Shown here piece by piece: positions 12,209 through 25,800 of a stretch of DNA of 64,000 nucleotides; within the stretch, counting starts at the first letter, position 1, and every line of letters starts with the position of its first letter. Under the pieces are notes generated by a model that ran no database searches, had not been told where the DNA came from, and saw only the letters and a program-made list of their open reading frames with translations. The stretch is taken from the NCBI GenBank assembly GCA_039707465.1, contig CM077643.1, forward strand, positions 334,210,919 through 334,274,918. The letters run 5' to 3'. Source of the DNA: Rhabdophis nuchalis (taxonomy: Eukaryota; Chordata; Lepidosauria; Squamata; Natricidae). Position numbers and translations under genes: made by a program.

Positions 12209-13274
12209 ATAATGATGTAATATGATCAATGAACACAACTTAAAATTTTACAATAAACAGATCATCAAATGCCTAATGATTGACTAAACTCTGACTTGTA
12301 ATTAACCATTCACTTGATTCCCTATTGCCAATAATATTGCTCTACCACAGTAATTATATCACTTGGATAAAAGTTGATAGGAATGTATAATTTTGGTAGA
12401 CAGTATGGGGTGCTGTGATTGTGGATAGGGTTGTTTACTTGCAATTCTAAGTTCACTTGCTTGAAAATATTTTTAACTGAATTCAGTCGGATATGTTTCT
12501 AAATGAATGTCTTTGTGATCCATATTTTTAAGTGGAATGTTGATATATAAGAGCTCTTCAGTTCCTACTCTGCATTTTATACAAATACATGACTCAAACC
12601 TATTCAGTTCGTAAACATCCACAAATTTCATAAAATATCCTGTTTATACATAGAATGGATTTATTTCCTCCAACAGCAGATCATTGGCTATTATTGAAAA
12701 ACCAGATGTTAAACTAAACACAATTCCAAATATAACTCATTTTAAAGATGGGCAGCCAATAAATGTGATAAATAATACATTTGATAAATAATAATTAAGT
12801 TGACTTTAAAAAGGCAACCACTGAGGACAGGGCTTTAGAGTAGCAGCCAGCCTATATTGATTCCTAGGTAAACAGATATTTGGACCATATTAACAAACAA
12901 ACAGATACAAAATAAGTGTTGCCTTGTAGATTTAAGAGCCTTGTCGATTTCTCGGATTCTTCCCACTAAAGGCATGCACAGTCTGCATAAGATGAAATAA
13001 GTCTTTTTTCTATTATAGTAGGCAGAATCCAAGGTAATAGCTTACAATTGGCAATGGTCAGATGACCTCAAGGAGGATTAAAAGAGGAGGAGTCGGAGTC
13101 TGGAAATGCTTCTTGCTGCACTTTGTGTCTTATCCTAGCCAAAGGTGAAAGGTAGACATAAGACTGTAGAATGTTACTATCACGCCTTTCACACAGTGAC
13201 TAGAAAAGGTCAGTAGAAAATAAAACAGCTCTAATTGAGGAATTGTTTGGTGACAGTAACTGTAAAAACATATA
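12209..13274. other. Intergenic DNA, nothing recognised
   Basis: AT-rich sequence without a supportable exon or repeat. Confidence 0.4.
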
Positions 13275-14179
13275 CAAGTATCTCTTTACGGCCACAATTG
13301 AGCCCCAAATTTTTGCTGCTAAGTGAGACCTTTATTAAGTGAGTTTTGCCCCATTTTACCATATTTTCCGGAGTAGAAGACACCAAGGTTTGGAAGAGGC
13401 AATTTTTTTAAAAAAGTGTTTTTGCACTATCCAAACCTCCCCAAAATGGCCAGTTTTTCGCAAAAATGGCCCCATTTGTTTTTTGTTTTTTAAAAGAGCA
13501 TGAATAGCCCTTAGGAGGCTTGTAGAGTACTCCTGGGGCGTGGGGTGCCAAAAACGAGCAAAAAACGGCCCATTTTTCAAGAAAACGGGCCCGTTTTTTT
13601 TGTCAAAAAAGGGCATTAGGAAGCTTATAGAGTGCTCCTGGGGGCTGGGGGGGGGGCAAAAGTGAGCAAAAAACAGGCCATTTTTTGCTCGTTTTTGCCC
13701 TCCCCAGTCACCATGAGCTCTCTGAAAGCCTCCTACAAACTATTCACGACCATTTTGGTGAAGAGGGCGGGGTTTCAGGATGCAAAAAAAAAGCTGTATT
13801 CAGTGTATAAGACGCACCCAGATTTTCATCCTCTTTTTTGAGGGAAAAAGTTGCATCTTATACTCCGAAAAATACAGTACTTTTTGCCACAGTTAAGTGA
13901 ATCACTGCAGTTCTTAAGTTAGTAACACAGTTGTTTAAGTGAATCTGGCTTCCCCAGTGACTTTGCCCTGTCAGGTTGCGGCAAAAAGTGACGCCACCCC
14001 TGGCCACTGCAATGGTCATAAATATGAGTTTATTAACAAGCATCTGAATTTTGATCATGTGACCATGGGTGCTGCTGCAACGGTGGTAAGAATGAAAAAT
14101 AGTCATAAATCACTTTTTTCAGTGCTGCTGTAACTTCAAATGGTCACTAAATGAACTGTTGTAAGTCAAGAACTACCTG
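13275..14179. mobile_element. Quasi-palindromic MITE split by a second MITE
   Basis: The outer element runs from caagtatctctttacggcca to gtaagtcaagaactacctg. Its two halves (13275-13356 and 13880-14179) join into the family's expected order: '...aagtgagttttgccccattt' on the left and 'gccacagttaagtgaatcac' on the right. The interruption is the element at 13357-13879. Confidence 0.7.
13357..13879. mobile_element. TA-flanked TIR MITE (taccatattttccgga... family)
   Basis: The left end is taccatattttccggagtag and the right end tactccgaaaaatacagta; these are inverted repeats of about 24 bp and begin and end with TA. A second copy lies at 58911-59396. The body is a low-complexity mix of 'aaaaacgggcc/cctcc' segments. 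TA at both edges fits Tc1/mariner-, pogo- or related TA-inserting transposons; no transposase is present. Confidence 0.7.
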
Positions 14180-14373
14180 GAGTGAAGCAAGCTTAAATGC
14201 TGAGCTGCTTCATACGAGCAAGGTTTAATGCATTTATTTTTTTACAAGTTAAACCTTTCTGTTTGCTTGATTGCAGTTGGGAGGGGATGTTTGGGCTACT
14301 GAGTCTAGTCTGCTACTTCCTTGAGGGGATGTCAGCTGTAGCATTTCTGGCAATCCAACCTGTGCTTCTGTAC

Positions 14374-14620
14374 CAGTGATGGCTAACCTTTTGGTCATTG
14401 CGTGTGCACATCCATAATGCAATGCACATGTGACACCTCCATGCGCCGTGCTGCTCTGTGCATGCCCTGGTTTGGGCCTAGCAGGTCTCCCTGAAGCTTC
14501 CTGAGACCAAAAAAGGGGCGCAAGGGGCACCCCCCACTCCCGTGTGTGCCCCCCCTCCCATGCATGCATGGCAGAGACCTGAAAATCAGCTGGCTGGCAA
14601 GAGGCGCACACACATGCAAC
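14374..14620. mobile_element. hAT-like MITE, right end unclear
   Basis: Starts cagtgatggctaacctttt, closely matching the terminus of the element at 3204-3400. The body is GC-rich with CA/TG-rich stretches. I cannot find the matching inverted terminus or target duplication on the right, so it is probably truncated. Confidence 0.5.
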
Positions 14621-15221
14621 TTACTAATAGGAAGATTTTCCTAGCTTTCCTGGAATTGAATATCATTACTATGTGTTCTTTACACGTAACTATAAAATAG
14701 ATGTGACCATTTTTTCTGAGCCCTCCAAAACCGCAGATATTTGAAAAGTACTGTCATTTCCTTTTTAATTCACTAAGTATAGTTATTTTTACCCATAAGA
14801 ATTAGTTTCTGGTCTGTTTATCATCTTTGTTGGCTCTCTCTGTGCTTGTTTCAATTTCTCTAAATGCTTCTTAAAGTATACAGGACATAATATATTATTA
14901 AAGCCCATAGTTAGGATTGACAGTACATAATTAATTTTATTCCTGGGAGAAAGTTCAGACATTACATATGCTGCGTCATATTCAACTTGTGATTAAATAT
15001 AATTCAAAAATTCTTTTCACGTATATTCTCTCCAACTAGAAATTAAGAGATACCATAGTTTTCAGATTGGGCACTTTATTAAAGCATGATATTCCATAAG
15101 ATCTTTGAATAAAATATATTAGTCTGAAAAAGTGCTACCAAACTACTTCTGATTTTTGGCATTTATTTTATTATTTTGGCTCACTTCTTCAATTTACCAA
15201 TATAATTTTCTGTCTTCCAGA

Positions 15222-15420
15222 ACAATGTTTCTCAGCTTTGGCAACTTTAACATTTGTGGACTTCAACTCCCAGAATTCCACAGCAAACATTGAAGACCAC
15301 ACATCTTAAACTGGCCACGGTTGAGAAACATTCTAGAACAGGGGTCTCCAACCTTTGCAACTTTAAGTCTGAAGGACTTCAGCTCCCAGAATTCTCCAGC
15401 CAGCCACACTGTTTCTTAAA
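15222..15420. mobile_element. Two abutting hAT-like MITE copies
   Basis: The segments caatgtttctcagctttggc and aggggtctccaacctttgca each lead into 'acttt(a)a.. ggacttca(a/g)ctcccagaattc', so two related copies sit next to each other (about 15222-15330 and 15338-15420). The first is flanked by ttccagaa and ttctagaa, a 7-of-8 match for a hAT target duplication. Related pieces are at 1956-2012 and 44344-44455. Confidence 0.55.
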
Positions 15421-15670
15421 GTGCAGACCTAGGACACTTCATGGTCCCTTTCCCAAAGCTTTGCAAGATCAAAATACTTTGCCTACATTGAAAAATAATG
15501 CAATATTTAAATCACTTCAAATAATCGTAAGAAGTAGTAACAGCAAATGCATCAATTTTAATTTTTAGTATCAATAAATATAATTCATAGAAAAACTCTT
15601 ATGAAACTCTTTATAATTTTTATAGGTAGAAAGAGTCCCAAGAAGAAAAAAATGATTAAGAAACGCTGTT

Positions 15671-15770
15671 CTACAACATTTTGTATGTATTTTAATATTC
15701 CTGTGCGCCGCCCTGGGTCCGTTTGGAGAAGGGCGGGGTATAAATTTAATTTTTAAAAAAAATTATCTAT
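15671..15770 (+). mobile_element. L3-like LINE, 3' end fragment
   Basis: Contains the family's terminal hairpin (gccgccctgggtcc ... gaagggcggggtataaa) followed by an AT-rich tail. Only the last ~100 bp are present, typical of strong 5' truncation during target-primed reverse transcription. Confidence 0.75.
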
Positions 15771-16629
15771 CCCACCTAAATTTGTGTCATCTATAAATAA
15801 GCATTTCCTCCACCTCTTTTGTTCATAGCGTTACTATGTTCTTGAACAATCTTGGACCTGCGGTTCATATATTATATTCCAGTCTGGTGAAAAGCTGTTA
15901 ATAAATACTTTTTATCCAGCCCTTGTATTTCAATAGTATTGAAGAGAAAATCATGGGTTACTGTAATGGGTAAAAAGAATGGCCTTGAGGAAGAAGAGAA
16001 AGAAATGCAACATAACAAGAGTTAGATAAAAAAAAAATCTGAGACCCAGGCAGAATGTAATTTGAGTCAACATCTCAAGCATGGATCTTCCTAGTTTGCA
16101 AGAGGGGGGGGGGGGGGGGAGAGAAGCTCATCTTAATGTGCAAGATTCTGTTACTTATAATAAAAGTAGTATTAGCTTGTATATTTTTGGTTTCCAAATT
16201 TGGTCTATCTTGGAAGGCAGACATGTACTTTGTCAAATATCAAGAAATAGTGTGTCCATAGCATTTTCATTACCTCTGTTGGAATTATAAATAAACAATT
16301 AAGGTTTACTCTGACAAGGCTGGCCTTGACAAATTCAGTAGGTTCCCAGTTCTCCATTCCCTCCCTTTTCAAGATATGAACATTTGCTCTTTTCCAAGTC
16401 ATCTGGTTTTTCTCCTGTTCTGCAAAATTTCTCAAAGAGAATACATAAAGATTCTGCCAAATTGTCTGTAACCTAAGTGCAACCCATCCAATCCTGCATA
16501 TTTAAACTCATTCATTTCCTGATTATATTTCTAATCGTGCTTGAATTGGAATTCTGCCTTTCCAAATGTAGGGTCTCTTCACAGAGTGGCTGAACCAAAA
16601 TAGAAGTAGGCTTGTCAATTGAAGAAGAC
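15771..16629. other. Intergenic DNA with a long G run
   Basis: No gene recognised. A run of about 16 G lies at 16104-16119 and is probably length-polymorphic. Confidence 0.4.
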
Positions 16630-17685
16630 AACTCATTTATTTATTTGTCTATTTGTTTGTTTGTTTGTTTGTTTGTTTGTTTCAATTTATAAACCGCACC
16701 CTCTCCCCGAAGGGACTCGGGGCGGTGCACAGGAAGTTAAAAAACATATATACATAACAAATATAAATATTTAAAACCCAAATTAAATAGTTATCACCCT
16801 GTGCTAAAATCTTAAAAACTTAAAACTATATCCCTTAAAATCCCAATTTAAAACAATTTAGACTTCAGACTGCAGGCTAGGTGAGGTAGAATTAGGCCAG
16901 GCCTGCCTGATGGAAAAAATAGGTCTTTAACTTTTGGCGGAAGGAGCAGAGGTCCGTGGTAGTTCTAAGTTCGGGGGGTAGGTCGTTCCAGAGGGTTGGG
17001 ACCGCCACAGAGAAGGCCCTTTCCCTGGGCGTCGCCCGCTGGCATTGCCTAGTGGACGGCACCCGAAGAAGTCCCTCTCTGTGGGAGCGAATCGGCCGAA
17101 GGGATGTGTGGGGTAGGATACAATCCCGCAGACCGCTAGGTCCCGTGCCATGGAGCGCTTTAAAGATGGTGATCAGCACCTTGAAGCGCACCCAAAAGAC
17201 CACAGGCAGCCAGTGCAGCTCACGCAGGAGCGGTGTTACGTGGGAATACCTAGAGGTTCCCAAAATTGCCCGCGTGGCCGCATTCTGGACTAGCTGTAGT
17301 TTTCGGGTGCACCTCAAGGGAAGCCCCATGTACAGAGCATTATAGTAGTCTAGACGGGATGTCACAAGCGCATGAGTGACTGTGCGAAGGGCGTCCCGGT
17401 CCAATAGGAGACGCAACTGGCGTACCAGGCAAACCTGGTAGAACGTCCCCCTGGCCACGGCCGTCACGTGATCTTCCATAGACAGCCGGGTATCCAGGAG
17501 GACACCCAAGTTGCGTGCCCCATCCATGGGGGCTAGATGTTCACCCCCTATGGCCAGTGATGGAGTCAACTGGTTGTACCAGGACGCCGGAAACCACAGC
17601 CACTCGGTCTTGGATGGGTTGAGTCTGAGTCTGTTCCTTCCCATCCAGACACGCACGGCTTCCAGACACCGGTACATCACTTGGA
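16630..17685 (-). mobile_element. L3-like LINE, 5'-truncated, minus strand
   Basis: The (tttg)n tail lies at 16630-16683, then the terminal hairpin (aaaccgcaccctctccccg... / ggactcggggcggtgcacag). The body encodes the C-terminal part of the reverse transcriptase ORF on the minus strand (long frame 16892-17785, whose last residues upstream of the junction are non-LINE). Recognisable pieces are SRLDYYNALYMGLPLR, LRELHWLPVVFWVRFKVL and LWNDLPPELR. It lacks the endonuclease and the catalytic YADD region. The 5' junction is near 17680, where similarity to the other copies stops. Confidence 0.9.
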
Positions 17686-20600
17686 CTAAATTCATTAGAA
17701 TGCCACCTCCTATTGTTACATCACAGCATACAATTAATTTAGAAATCCCTTGTGATGTGTTGTATTTCCACAGCCGTTCGGTCAAGCAACTGTATGCTCT
17801 TGTAAACTGTTCTCAGATTTAGTGAGTGTATATTGAAAGATTCAGGAAATCACATAGTAGTATCCCCTTAAGCATCCCTTTTGAAAGTGTACTTGTGGAA
17901 ATTTCTTAATATAAAGTTTATTTCTGCTCTGTACTAGGCCAGGAACGTAACCTATTTCTCTAAGAGCCGGAGCCCGAATCCATATCTATTGTGCCTCAGA
18001 ATGGGCAGGGGGTGGAAACTAAAAGGAGAGGAGCTACTATTATTTCCCTTTGAATCACAGGTGTGACCTACTCCTCCCACAACACCTACTGCTAATGAAT
18101 ACTTACAGTACTAATTAGTACTTATATGCCCAGTTTGAGACTGATTTACATGTCAGGCCTCAAAGCTCAGTCAGTGTACCTATATTTTAAAAACATTTTT
18201 GTTTCATTTTCTTACTTTGTATATTAAACTGACAAGTTTGTCAAAAACTGAATGCTTGTGTATCCTTTTTTCAGTTTTGACTGATCTTCATTAAATTGGT
18301 TTGAAAAGTTATCATTCACGGAAAAGACAGAATCAGATGCCTTATATTTTTGTGATCTGGGAAACTCCTTCCCAGTCACACACACACACACAAGAGTGAG
18401 TTATGGGGCAAATGCTCACTACTAGCATGGAAATCAGAAGAAAGGATTTATTTAGGATATTTAGGGTATTAACCTTTAATTATATAAAAGAGTAACATGG
18501 ATAAATAGAGTTGCCAAGCGACACCCAACCACTAGAATGTTGAATCAGGCCTTCTGTGATTCATCCATACAATCTATTGTTGGATACACCCATCTAATTG
18601 TTTCTTTAATGGTGCAAAATAGAGGAGGGATTCCTACTGTCCTACATTTCATCTCTATTCTGCTGCCATTATGTACATAAAAAGATTAGACCTAACCAAA
18701 TACCATTCCATTTGGGATTCTTGATGCTAATTCCCACACTATTATTATCCATACAGTATTTGGTTTTTGCTGATGTTTAATAAACAGCAAGCCATATTTG
18801 TGGTACCTGTAGGGAGTGGTATGTGTGCTTGTTGTGATCTGGATGTGGGGATTGATTGGGAGTGTGATGGGCAAAGTAAATTGGAAATTATCTATAGCAA
18901 TTTTTGAACACATATAAGGATCAGTAATAATCAATGATGTCTAACAAAAATGTGTTGTTTGGGTATTTTGTGCTATATGAACATTGTGTTCTTCAGAAAA
19001 GTTTTAAATGTTATAACTGGAAATTTGGACATAGCTTTACTGCTGAATTTTGGCATAAATAGTAAAGATTAATAAGGTAGATTTTTTTTAAAAAAATAAA
19101 TAAATTGGGTTACTAAACAAGAACATCCATTTTTTTCCAGTTTGTTTCATCTTATTATAGAAACATGGAATGAATAAGAAGGTTCATAGTTTTCATTTTA
19201 AAAATTCCATATATTGTGACCACAAATGACCATTCCATTTTCCATCCAATAATGGAAAACGAAAGTACATAATCCATCATTCAGGGACAAAATTAACAAT
19301 TCAACAAAATGTTTTGAAGAATCCTTTACTTAACAATTGGTCAACTCATATGTAGCTTCCCTTGTTTAATTATGGTAATAAGTTACCTCTGCTATGGAGA
19401 ATTTAAAATTCATACTACAGATGCATTTTTATATGTTCTTGTGCTCTATGTTTTTTTAAATATGGATTTTTGCTCATTTTTCTTTCTTATTATGTTTTTT
19501 AAATTGTGACCATGTCATATATATACATATTGTGCACACATACAAGAGACATATACACACATATAAATGCTATATTAGGATTCTTAAAGGCAATTCTGTG
19601 GTACAAAGGCTAACATAGATCAGTCCAGCTGCATATGGCATGCAGTGGTGGAATTACTGAATTAAACCTCCAAGGCTAATATAGAGAGTAAGAATAAACA
19701 TTGCCTTATGTCAAATATAAGCAATAAACTAGCTTAAAGATAATGGTTTGCGTGTATTTTCTTGCCTGTTTTTTCACTAATTCAATGCACATTAGCAATA
19801 TTTTGACTCTACTGTATTTTAATTTCTTGCTCTCTTTGTTTTAAGATACAAAACTGCTTTCGTGCTTTCTGCACAAGCCATTATTTGCACAGGTTTCTCA
19901 GATTTATATGCACATAGTTTTTTCACAATAGTCTTACAGCATTAGTGTCCTTTCCTGGCAGCTATTACACAAACATTTATACTAATCTCATAACATTTGA
20001 AGAATAACTATTGATATTGGGCAAAGAAACTCTACAAAACCATAATTTTCAGGCCTATCCAGTTCGTAAAGTTCAACTCTCATCATTTCAGCTTCATAAC
20101 ATTTATACCAATTTCTGCTCATGTTTACCTTAAATCCATCAACAAACTTGTAAATTTCCCACAGTAGTTTGAATGGCTGCTCACAAATCATATAAGGGGA
20201 CTCTAGCAAAATAAAATCCAAGTGTAAACTAGGTTATTTATAATTTGTAAATTTTATTTACTGTTATAGTCTGCAGTCTGACATATTTGGATTATATAGC
20301 AAAAAATTCTGGAGGCTGCAATCCTCACATTCTCTATAATTTTAATATCTAAATATTAAAAATAAATTGATTGTTTTTTGAAATGAAGGATAAAAACATT
20401 AAATAGCCTCCCATTCTAGTGAATAGCCTCCCATTCTCATTTTTATTTTACTTGAGATAGAGAAAAAGACAGAGATAAAGGCCTGCAAGTTCAATTATTT
20501 ATTTAAAATAAAGCCTTGTAAATCTCCCAATACAGATGGTTTCATTGATGGAATGAAAGTCATTGATGACGTTCAAGCCTATTGATTGCAATAAAACACA

Positions 20601-21131
20601 GCAGATGTAACTGAGATTTACAAATGTTCCAGAAAAATACCATAAATATTTCTAAATGGTCAACGTGATTAATTTCAAACTTAACTGGATCACACTAATA
20701 CTTAAGGTTTTTTTCTTTTTAGGGTCTTAGCTTATTTCTAAATTTCCACATTCTGTTGCAAGCTTGGAAAAGAATTGTGTAAAACTGAACAATGAGTAAC
20801 ATAGCTTTTATTATCTAGCTGTCTTCTAAATTGTCACTGTCACCATAGTTTTGTAAGTGTGGATTTCATAACTGATTTTAGTATTTCAAATGAAATGTGT
20901 CCTAATAAATTAGCAAACCTTACAAAATATATAATATAATTAATAAACATGTTCACAAATGTACATTTTTTGTTGTATAAAACCTGTCACTCACTGGTTT
21001 AGATTTCCCACGTGAGATGATTTGAAATAAGTCAATGGAAAAACCACTAAAGAGACAGGAGAGGATTATAAAAATGTAAAAGAGACACATATATTTAAAT
21101 AATGTATAATATGTTTAATATGATTTTATCA

Positions 21132-21132
<1 letters not shown>
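17686..21132. other. Unique AT-rich DNA, nothing recognised
   Basis: 3.4 kb with no supportable exon. Minor items: (ca)n at 18377-18392 and a 20-bp motif (tagcctcccattct...) duplicated in tandem near 20404-20439. Open frames at 18692-18934 and 19988-20221 (both minus) have no family features. Confidence 0.4.
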
Positions 21133-21201
<69 letters not shown>

Positions 21202-21202
21202 T
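21133..21202. repeat. (ATT)n microsatellite
   Basis: About 23 uninterrupted ATT units. Not clearly attached to a LINE 3' end here. Confidence 0.95.
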
Positions 21203-21338
21203 CAATTTTCACTCTTCTTCTCTTTCAGATCTACCCTCTACTGCAACAACACAAACTTTACAACATTATAAAGACAACGAAAGGTGAGCATTTTCCATAA
21301 GCCAATCTGTCACAAACAGTGGATTTGTTAAATTAAAT

Positions 21339-21562
21339 AGCAATGGCACTTAGACTTATATACTGGTCCATAGTGCTTTACAGCATTCTCTGAGCAGTTT
21401 ATAGGGTCAGCATATTGCCCCAACAATCTGGGTCCTCGTTTTATCATCCTAAGAAGGATGGAAGGCTGAGTCATTCTTGAGCCAGTCAGCTCGAACTTCT
21501 GGTTGTGGGCAGAGTTAGCCTGCAATACTGCATTCTAACCACTGTGCCAACTTGGCTCTTAT
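21339..21562 (-). mobile_element. tRNA-derived MIR-like SINE with 7-bp TSD
   Basis: Same family and orientation as 3610-3836: on the minus strand it starts near cacagtggttagaatgcag, passes gaccctataaactgctcaga, and ends ctaagtgccattgctatt. It is flanked by attaaat at 21332-21338 and 21563-21569, a target duplication that supports retrotransposition. Confidence 0.8.
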
Positions 21563-22183
21563 ATTAAATGCTTATTAAATACACACATTTAAATGCAGAC
21601 ATATTTTTGCAGTAACATATTTTGAGGGCACAGAGAGGCACCTTCAGGAAAAGAAGAGATATGTGGAGTGTGTTATATTTAAGAATCAAGGCAAATATAT
21701 GTGTCCTAGGTTAATTTTATAGAATCCAAACTGGGTCAGTCACCAGAATGACAGGTTTAGTCTTCCAACCTTTTGGTTTCTGACAAGTTCCCTGAGGATG
21801 GCCTCCAGTATGATTCCGAAAGCTCGGACTCATGTCTGATCCTGGTGACTGACTCAGATTGGATCCTGTGTTATACTTTTTTAAACTGTTGGGTTCAAAT
21901 TCTGAGCATTTACATGTAGAGCCATGATAGGATAGGTTTACTGCTTCTAAATACATTTGTGAATTTTAATAGAAAGATTTATATTCCAAATATCTCTAGA
22001 AACTATTTCTTTACCCTATAAATGATTTGTAAAAATCAAAATGATTGGAACAAGGGCAGGATTTTGATTCTAAACTGTTGACCCTTAAATAAGAATATGA
22101 TTTAGGTATTTTGATCAGCTATTTGATTTTTTTTTTACCCAAGGCTGCAAGCAATCAGGTAGTAGTTGGGTAGTAGTCTATAG

Positions 22184-22410
22184 CAGTGGTAGTCAACCTG
22201 GGCCCTACCGCCCACTAGTGGGTGTTCCAGCTTTCATGGTGGGCGGTAGGGGTTTTGTCCAATACTGAAGCACTTTCCTTTTATTTTATTTTATTGACTT
22301 CCCTACTTTATAAATCACCATTACTGTGGAACCAGTGGGCAGTTAGAAAATTTTACTAATAACAGAGATACAAAAGTGGGCGGTAGGTATAAAAAGGTTC
22401 GCTACCCCTT
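22184..22410. mobile_element. hAT-type MITE (cagtggtagtcaacctggg...)
   Basis: The left terminus is cagtggtagtcaacctgggc and the right terminus aaaaaggttcgctacccctt. Flanks gtctatag (22176-22183) and gtctatgg (22411-22418) match at 7 of 8 positions. The interior has 'gcccactagtgggtgttccag' as a palindromic core and 'ggtgggcggtaggggttttg'. Families with this look have been reported in several tetrapod genomes; family identity needs a library search. Confidence 0.75.
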
Positions 22411-22711
22411 GTCTATGGTGTTGCCTACCATTTAAATTGCAGAAAATGTAGCATAAAGTATGATTTTTAAACATTTTTGACAACAATAAATAAATCTTCA
22501 CAGGAAACAATAGAAGCACAATTTTGTTCTTACGCATTGAAAAACAGTGGGTTTAAAAAAAAATAGAGTATGTTATCAGGCACTTAGCTAAGAGGCATAT
22601 CAGAAAAAGAGGACCGGCCTCTTCAACATACTATTCAATTAGCACATTTTTCAATTTGAAGTTACAGAAGCCAGAAAGCCACAGATTATGTTCCCTTCTA
22701 TTTTCTATAGG

Positions 22712-22826
<115 letters not shown>

Positions 22827-25800
22827 TTTAATACTTATAAACCGCTCCCTCTCCCCACGGGGACTCGGGCGGTGCACAGGCAGAATAAAAACAGTAAAAA
22901 ATATACAAACAGTTCTAAAACCAAATTAAACTTAACCTGTGCTAAAATTCCCATAAAACTAAAAGCTAAAAGCTACCCAATAAAACCCCAAGACAGGGAG
23001 ACTATCCCAGGCCGGCCAGACAGAAAAAGTGAGTTTTTAATTTAAGACGGAAGGAGCGGAGGTCCGTGGTCGTTCTAATATCGGGGGGAAGGTCGTTCCA
23101 GAGGGCCGGGCCCGCCACAGAGAGAGCCCTTCCCCTGGGCGTCGCCCGCTGACACAGTCTAGTGGACGGCACCCGGAGAAGTCCCTCTCTGTGGGAGCGA
23201 ATCGGCCGTGAGGATGTATGAGGCAGGATCCGATCCCGCAGATAGCTAGGTCCCGAGCCATGGAGCGCTTTAAAGATGATGATTAACACCTTGAAGCGCA
23301 CCCGGAAGACGACAGGTAGCCAGTGCAGCTCGCGCAAGAACGGTGTTACGTGGGTAGACCTTGCGGTCCCCATAATTGCTCGCGCGGCTGCATTCTGAAC
23401 TAGCTGAAGTCTCCGGGTGCACCTCAAGGGAAGCCCCATGTAGAGAGAGTTACAATAGTCCAGTCGGGATGTCACGAGCGCATGATTGACTGTGCGAAGG
23501 GCGTCCCGATCCAATAGGGGGCGCAATTGGCGAACCAGGCGAACCTGGTAAAACGCCCTCCTGGCCACGGCTGTCACTTGATCTTCTATGGACAGCCGGG
23601 CATCCAGAAGGACACCCAAATTGCGCGCCCTATCCACAGGGGCAAGATGTTCGCCCCCTATGGCCAGCGATGGGGTCAGCTGGTTGAATCGGGCAGCCGG
23701 AAACCACAGCCACTCGGTCTTGGTCGGGTTGAGCCTGAGTCCATTACTTCCCATCCAGATCCGTACGGCTTCCAGGCACTGGCACATCACCGCTACGGCA
23801 TCGTTGGGGTGGTTTGGGGTAGATATATACAACTGAGTATCATCAGCGTATAGATGGTACTCTACCCCAAAACCACGGATGATCTCACCCAGCGGCTTCA
23901 TATATGTGTTAAACAGGAGGGGCGAGAGGACCGACCCCTGAGGCACCCCACATGTGAGGGGTCTCGCGGTCAACCTCTGCCCCCCTGCCAACACAAATTG
24001 CGATCGGCCAGAGAGGTAGGAGGAGAACCACCGTAAAACGGTGCCTCCCACCCCCAACCCCCCCCAGCCGATGCAATAGGATACCATGGTCGATGGTATC
24101 GAAACCGCCGAGAGGTCTAATAGGACCAGGATGGAGGAACAACCCCCATCTCTGGCCCTCCAGAGATCATCAACCAACGCGACCAATGCCGTCTCGGTGC
24201 TATGCCCGGGCCGAAAGCCGGACTGGCGCGGATCTAGATAATCAACTTCCTCCAGGTGACGGGGAAACTGTTGTGCCACCACACTCTCAACAACCTTCGC
24301 CAGAAAGGGAAGGTTGGAGACTGGACGATAGTTGTTCAAAAGAGCTGGATCCAAAGAGGGCTTCTTAAGGAGGGGCCTCACCATCGCTTCTTTTAGGGAA
24401 GCAGGCAAGGAACCCTCACTTAAGGATGCGTTGACAACCTCTTGGAGCCAGCCTCGTGTCACCTCCCAGGATGCCAGTACAAGCCAGGAGGGACACGGGT
24501 CCAATAAACATGTGGTGGCTCGCAGTCGCCCACGTAACCGGTCCATATCCTCGGAAGTAACGGAGTCAAACTCCTCCCAAACAAGATCTGTCTCGTGGCA
24601 TCCCACTGGGCCATGAATGGGGGCTAGCTCGTTCTGTATCTGAGCGATTTTCTCCTGCAGAAAAATCACAAATTCCTCTGCTCTACCCTGTAGTGGGGCT
24701 TCCTGCACCCTCTGTTGAAGGAGGGAGCGGGTCACCCTAAACAGAGCGGCAGGGCGGTTGTCTGCGGATGCTATGAGAGCAGCACAATGATGACGTTTGG
24801 CTGCTCTCAGCGCCACAATGTAAGTCCGTAAATGGGCTCTTACCTGTGTCCGGTCAGATTCAGAACGGGTAGACCTCCACCTTCCCTCTAGGCATCTCTT
24901 GCGGCGTTTCATCACCCGTAGCTCCTCGGTAAACCAAGGAGCCAGGGTGTTTCGGCGCCGCAAGAGAGGCCGCAAGGGCGCGACCCGATCCAAGGCTCCC
25001 GTGGTCGCAATATTCCATGCGGCCACGAGGTCCTCCATCGGGGCGCGGGTCAGGGGTACAGGAACTGGCCCAAGCACCGTTTGGAACCCGTCCGGGTCCA
25101 TCAGGCGCCTGGGGCGGAACCAGATTGGTGACTCAGGTTCCGCCTCCCCGCGGAGGGGAGCAGCGGTCGGAAAGTCGAGCCGGAGAAGTGAGTGGTCTGA
25201 CCATGACAAGGGTGTGATGACTATATCCCCTATACCCAGATCACTCTTCCATTGGCCTGAGACAAAGATGAGATCCGGTGTATGTCCACCCTCGTGAGTG
25301 GGGCCTTGAATTAGTTGGGTCAGGTCCATGGCCGTCATGGAAGCCATGAACTCCCGAGCTACCTCGGATGATTCGCCCACCGATGGCAGATTAAAGTCCC
25401 CCATGACTAAAAGTCTGGGGGTCTCAACTGCCACCGTGGCGATCACCTCCAGGAGCTCGGGCAGGGCTGCTGCTACATAGCGGGGAGCCAGGTATACAAC
25501 CAGCAAGCCCAACTGCCTCCCTAGGCCCCACTTCACACAGAGGGACTCACAACCGGTAGTCTGTGGCACAATGGTCTCTCTCGGCTCAAGTCCTTCCTTT
25601 ACAATGACCGCTACCCCACCACCTCTACCTAGGGCCCGGGGCTGATGAAAAGCGCGGTAACCTGGTGGGCACATTTCAACGAGTGGAAGTCCACCCTCGT
25701 GGCCCAACCAGGTCTCCGCAATTCCCACCAGGTCCGGCTCCCCCTCTGACACAAGGTCATGAACGAGGGGGGCTTTGTTGACAACGGACCTGGCGTTGCA

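Noticed and set aside
13357..14179. Tandem-looking C/G and A runs as a CRISPR-like array
   Set aside because: No regular spacing or constant repeat; the structure is explained by nested MITEs.
16205..16435. 76-residue minus-strand frame as a candidate exon
   Set aside because: No recognised motif or splice signals; the sequence is ordinary intergenic DNA.
21102..21287. Poly-tyrosine frame
   Set aside because: Translation of the (ATT)n microsatellite.
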